Below are positions 61,498 to 64,000 of a DNA stretch of 64,000 bases, piece by piece (position 1 is the stretch's first letter; every line of letters begins with the position of its first letter). The notes below the pieces were generated by a model. It had not been told where the DNA came from, made no database searches, and saw nothing but the letters and a program-made list of their open reading frames with translations. This DNA comes from Blautia schinkii DSM 10518 (lineage in GTDB: Bacteria; Bacillota; Clostridia; Lachnospirales; Lachnospiraceae), in assembly GCA_000702025.1 (NCBI GenBank), contig JNKJ01000025.1, positions 44,216 to 108,215 on the forward strand, given 5' to 3'. Both the position numbers and the translations under genes were made by a program.

Positions 61498-62223
61498 ATG
61501 TTTGGGTTGGGAACCGTCATCAATACAGGCGCTGTAGTAATAGGAAGCCTGGCTGGAATTACGTTAAAAAAAGGAATTCCGGAGAACTGCAGGCAAATTC
61601 TGATGCAGTCCTGTGGTGTTGCCACAATTTTCATCGGAGCGGCAGGGGTACTCCAGAAAATGCTTGTCATCAACAATGGAAATTTAGAAACCCAAGGTAC
61701 GTTCCTTCTCATTTTTTCTATGGTGCTCGGAAGCCTTGCTGGTGAAGTATTAGGAATTGAAAAAAGGCTGGAAAATGCGGGAGAATTTCTCAAAAAGAAG
61801 CTGCATACAGAAGGTGATTCGCAGTTTGTTGAGGGGTTTGTGACATCCACACTCGTAATCTGTGTCGGTGCGATGGCAATCGTAGGTGCAATCGAGGATG
61901 GCCTCACCGGAAGCTGTTCCACGCTTACAGCAAAATCCATCCTCGATTTTGTGATCGTATTAATTTTTGCATCCACATTAGGGAAAGGAGTCACCTTTTC
62001 CGCCGTACCGCTGTTTTTGTATCAGGGCGGCATAACCTGTGCGGCCGCAGCTTTCGGGGACTTTATGAGTACATCGCTGATCAATAATATTGCTTACATC
62101 GGCTCTGCATTGATTTTTTGTGTGGGTGTAAATATTGCCTTTGGGAAAAAATTCAACGTAGGAAATATGCTTCCCGCGCTTTTGATACCTGTTATTTACT
62201 CAGTGGCCCAGGGCTTATTCTAA
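61498..62223 (+). CDS. DUF554 membrane protein
   Basis: About 241 residues from the ATG at 61498 (GGGGG with 6-base spacing); an ATG at 61465 starts the open frame without a site. It begins MFGLGTVINTGAVVIGSLAG and has about seven hydrophobic segments. GAMAIVGAIEDGLTGS and AASTLGKGV-like FASTLGKGVTFSAVPLFLYQG are typical of DUF554 (YdfK-like) proteins, predicted membrane transporters of unknown substrate. It is alone on plus between minus-strand genes. Confidence 0.9.
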   Translation: MFGLGTVINTGAVVIGSLAGITLKKGIPENCRQILMQSCGVATIFIGAAGVLQKMLVINNGNLETQGTFLLIFSMVLGSLAGEVLGIEKRLENAGEFLKKKLHTEGDSQFVEGFVTSTLVICVGAMAIVGAIEDGLTGSCSTLTAKSILDFVIVLIFASTLGKGVTFSAVPLFLYQGGITCAAAAFGDFMSTSLINNIAYIGSALIFCVGVNIAFGKKFNVGNMLPALLIPVIYSVAQGLF

Positions 62224-62307
62224 ACCAGGGCTTCTGTTTAGGCCGCATTTCTGCGTATTTTGATTTTTCCGAATCCTTTTTCGTGTATGCAGGCCGAAGT
62301 TTAAATA

Positions 62308-63303
62308 TCAAAACCGTTCAGCAGGAATCACGATATCGCTTGCCTCAAGGAATCCCTCCAGCTGCTCTTCCGTACGTGCGCTGCCAATCGGAATCACCTG
62401 AAACGGCTGGTTTAGAAGGTACGCTGCAGAAAGTGCCTGGAGGCTGTGTCCGGTCTCCACCTGAAGCATCAGCAGTTTTTCATATATTCGCAGATTTTTT
62501 TCGCTCCAATATGCGTCCCTTAGAGAAAGTGGGATAGTCTCAAGGTTTTCGACGGATTTCAGTTCGCCATTCTTTACAACTACACCAGCTCTTTTAAGCT
62601 TTTCGAAAAATCCCATGGCTGTAGAAGAAAAGGGAATTACAGGGACTTGGGACTCTATATGCCATTCATACTCTTCTGATGAAAATTCCACTAAGGTCGG
62701 ATCCGGATTGGTATTTTTTCCAGGATTAATAGCCGCCAGGCTCCACTGGTTGGATACTGCATAAGGGCCCTTTAAACCCTTAGATTCCAGGTATTCTTTT
62801 GCCCTTTTGATACGGTCAGTCTTATAATTTGACAGGCCGTAATAGCGGATTTTCCCCTCTGCTCTCAGTCCTTCTAAAATATCCACAATTTCTTCTATGG
62901 GCCTGGAAGGGTCGTCCCTGTGAAGCCAGTAAAAGTCTATCACATCCACTCCCAAAGCCGCCAGGCTCTCTTCCAAATCTACTCGAATGTCATATTCGTT
63001 TACTCTGGAATGCTTATCCACATCATCAATAAGATAGTGCGCCCCTTTTGTGGCAATTACAACATCTTTATAAGCGCCCCTGCTTTTCAGCCACTCTCCG
63101 AGAAATTTCTCACTGCAATTATCCAGCCCGGGTATCCATCTGCAGTACACATTTGCCGTATCAATGAAATTTCCTCCCCGACGCACAAACGCGTCAAGAA
63201 GTTCAAACGACTGCTCTTTATTCAGTTTTTCGCCAAAACCCGCCGTGCCGAAACAAAGATTGCTTAGATTAAGGTCCGTGTCTTTTAAAGTTATGTATTT
63301 CAT
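62308..63303 (-). CDS. Aldo/keto reductase
   Basis: A 331-residue NADPH-dependent oxidoreductase. The catalytic tetrad is visible: Asp and Tyr in NFIDTANVYCRW, Lys in DVVIATKGAHYL, and His in IDFYWLHRDDPSRP. The cofactor-binding end shows QVIPIGSARTEEQLEGFLEA. The GLSNYKTDRI stretch and PYAVSNQWSLAA fit the AKR group that includes sugar and glyoxal reductases. The ATG at 63303 follows GGAAGTGAGGC. It is not related closely to the partial reductase at the left edge and stands alone. Confidence 0.92.
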   Translation of the reverse strand: MKYITLKDTDLNLSNLCFGTAGFGEKLNKEQSFELLDAFVRRGGNFIDTANVYCRWIPGLDNCSEKFLGEWLKSRGAYKDVVIATKGAHYLIDDVDKHSRVNEYDIRVDLEESLAALGVDVIDFYWLHRDDPSRPIEEIVDILEGLRAEGKIRYYGLSNYKTDRIKRAKEYLESKGLKGPYAVSNQWSLAAINPGKNTNPDPTLVEFSSEEYEWHIESQVPVIPFSSTAMGFFEKLKRAGVVVKNGELKSVENLETIPLSLRDAYWSEKNLRIYEKLLMLQVETGHSLQALSAAYLLNQPFQVIPIGSARTEEQLEGFLEASDIVIPAERF

Positions 63304-63362
63304 ATTTGCCTCACTTCCTAAATAATTAGTATGTGGTTATTTTATCATATCTTGCCGCTGCC

Positions 63363-63555
63363 GTTTATAAGTTTTTTAGAATCTTATCACCTTTTTTTCA
63401 AAACTTCCTCACACTTCCATCACATTTTGGAGGTATAGTTATAAGCAAATAAAGCAAACGCTTTATTTTATAAAATAAACTTTTTCTTTTTCATACTGCC
63501 GGGCCCTCGGGTCCGGCTCTCCTTCGTTTTAGAGCTTTATTTCCCCAGACACCCT
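63363..63555. ncRNA. Repeated intergenic element, copy 2 (candidate small RNA or leader)
   Basis: The partner of 61211-61410. It keeps TTATAAGTTTTTTAGAAT, AATAAAGCAAACGCTTTATT, ACTTTTTCTTTTTCATACT, the hairpin GCCGGGCCCTCGGGTCCGGC and the CTCCTTC..TTTTAGAGC end. The hairpin loop differs while the stem remains paired. It lies 60 bases upstream of the reductase gene on minus. No gene is visible in the whole 63304-63733 gap. Confidence 0.5.
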
Positions 63556-63569
63556 GGCGCAATTAAAAA

Positions 63570-63602
63570 GAACCCCTACAGATTGGCCATTTGTAGGAGT
63601 TC
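63570..63602. terminator. Hairpin beyond the repeated element
   Basis: GAAC-CCCTACA and TGTAGG-AGTTC form a stem of about 10 pairs with one bulge around a 12-base loop. It could end a plus-strand RNA from the repeated element at 63363 or a minus-strand transcript of the transposase. T-tracts are weak. Confidence 0.45.
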
Positions 63603-63733
63603 ACTTTGTCTGTGAATATTTCTTTTTACATTCCTGGTTACTATTATATTACTCAAACTTCGCACATAGATATTAGCTATGCACCTTGAAAATTCAATAC
63701 CTGGCAGTTATTCAGTTGTCAATGTTCAGTGGA

Positions 63734-64000
63734 TCACGCTGCTTGCAGTTTCGATTTTAGCAGTGCTGGGATTGCATCCATAAATGCATCTACCAGCTCA
63801 TCGATCTTTTCGTCAGATATATCAATCTGATCAGCGAGCAGTGTCCGGAACATTTGAAGCATCATTTGAAAAGCCTGTATCCATGTGATATCAGACATTT
63901 CATCAGAAAAGTATAAAAAGAGTTCCCCCATAGAACGGGTATCCTTTGATTCCCGGCTCTCCAGGGAAAGCATCATGTATCTTGTAAAAACGATCGCTGT
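63734..64000 (-). mobile_element. IS4-type transposase, C-terminal part (cut by window edge)
   Basis: The frame is open to the window end and reads AIVFTRYMMLSLESRESKDT, then LFLYFSDEMSDITWIQAFQM, and ends PALLKSKLQAA. The AIVFTRYMMLSLE-R segment is characteristic of the C-terminal region of IS4-like DDE transposases of Clostridia. The catalytic residues lie outside the window. It ends at 63734 and the end of the element should lie between 63600 and 63730. I did not find an inverted repeat because only one end is present. Confidence 0.75.

Overview
The window looks like the chromosome of a low-to-moderate-GC anaerobic Firmicute, most likely a gut Lachnospiraceae (Clostridia). Supporting signs are AGGAGG-type ribosome binding sites, GTG/TTG starts, LytS/YesM-type kinase plus AraC-type regulator pairs next to sugar ABC transporters, a yjdF-type riboswitch with its YjdF gene, a sodium:alanine symporter and TcdE-type holins. 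No rRNA or tRNA was recognised. Assignments come from reading motifs; no database search was run.

Layout. (1) 1-6.3 kb, minus: a sugar uptake and catabolism operon (DeoR repressor, solute-binding protein, two permeases, PfkB kinase, class II aldolase, aldo/keto reductase cut by the window edge). TCATGATA-like sites flank the deoR gene. (2) 7.4-16.2 kb: a glycoside utilisation locus. A GHL6-type glycosyl hydrolase, two permeases and a binding protein (minus) are divergent from a histidine kinase and AraC-type response regulator (plus). (3) 16.4-34.2 kb, minus: a polymorphic-toxin island. An XRE regulator precedes a 2165-residue RHS protein with a C-terminal AHH/HNH-like nuclease tip and no signal peptide. 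Downstream lie two near-identical TcdE-like holins, a signal-less amidase endolysin, two related 365-367-residue soluble proteins, and a family of related membrane proteins (three full length, one cut short). Related terminators and a repeated -10-like box separate the units. A HipA-like kinase with a small partner sits at the end. (4) 34.4-39.1 kb: an ABC exporter with its own two-component system. (5) 39.3-49.1 kb: peptide deformylase, a WYL-like/superfamily 1 helicase/nuclease fusion, an alpha/beta hydrolase, a VOC protein, a 562-residue unknown, a KilA-N protein, a methyltransferase whose start region is tandemly repeated, and an HNH protein. (6) 49.5-53 kb: guaA followed by an XRE gene, a frameshifted DUF1016 nuclease and a RepA-like ATPase fragment, which looks like a decayed island. 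(7) 53.2-57.9 kb: two acetyltransferases, a nucleoside phosphorylase, a DUF3795 protein, the yjdF riboswitch and gene, and an orphan type I-C-like CRISPR array (14 repeats, 13 spacers) read from the minus strand. (8) 57.9-64 kb: MATE exporter, alanine symporter, DUF554 protein, aldo/keto reductase, two copies of an intergenic RNA-like element, and a partial IS4-type transposase.

The strongest candidate for an undescribed system is region 3: an RHS toxin without export signal, packaged with its own holin/endolysin module and a stock of paralogous accessory or immunity-like genes, each in its own transcription unit.
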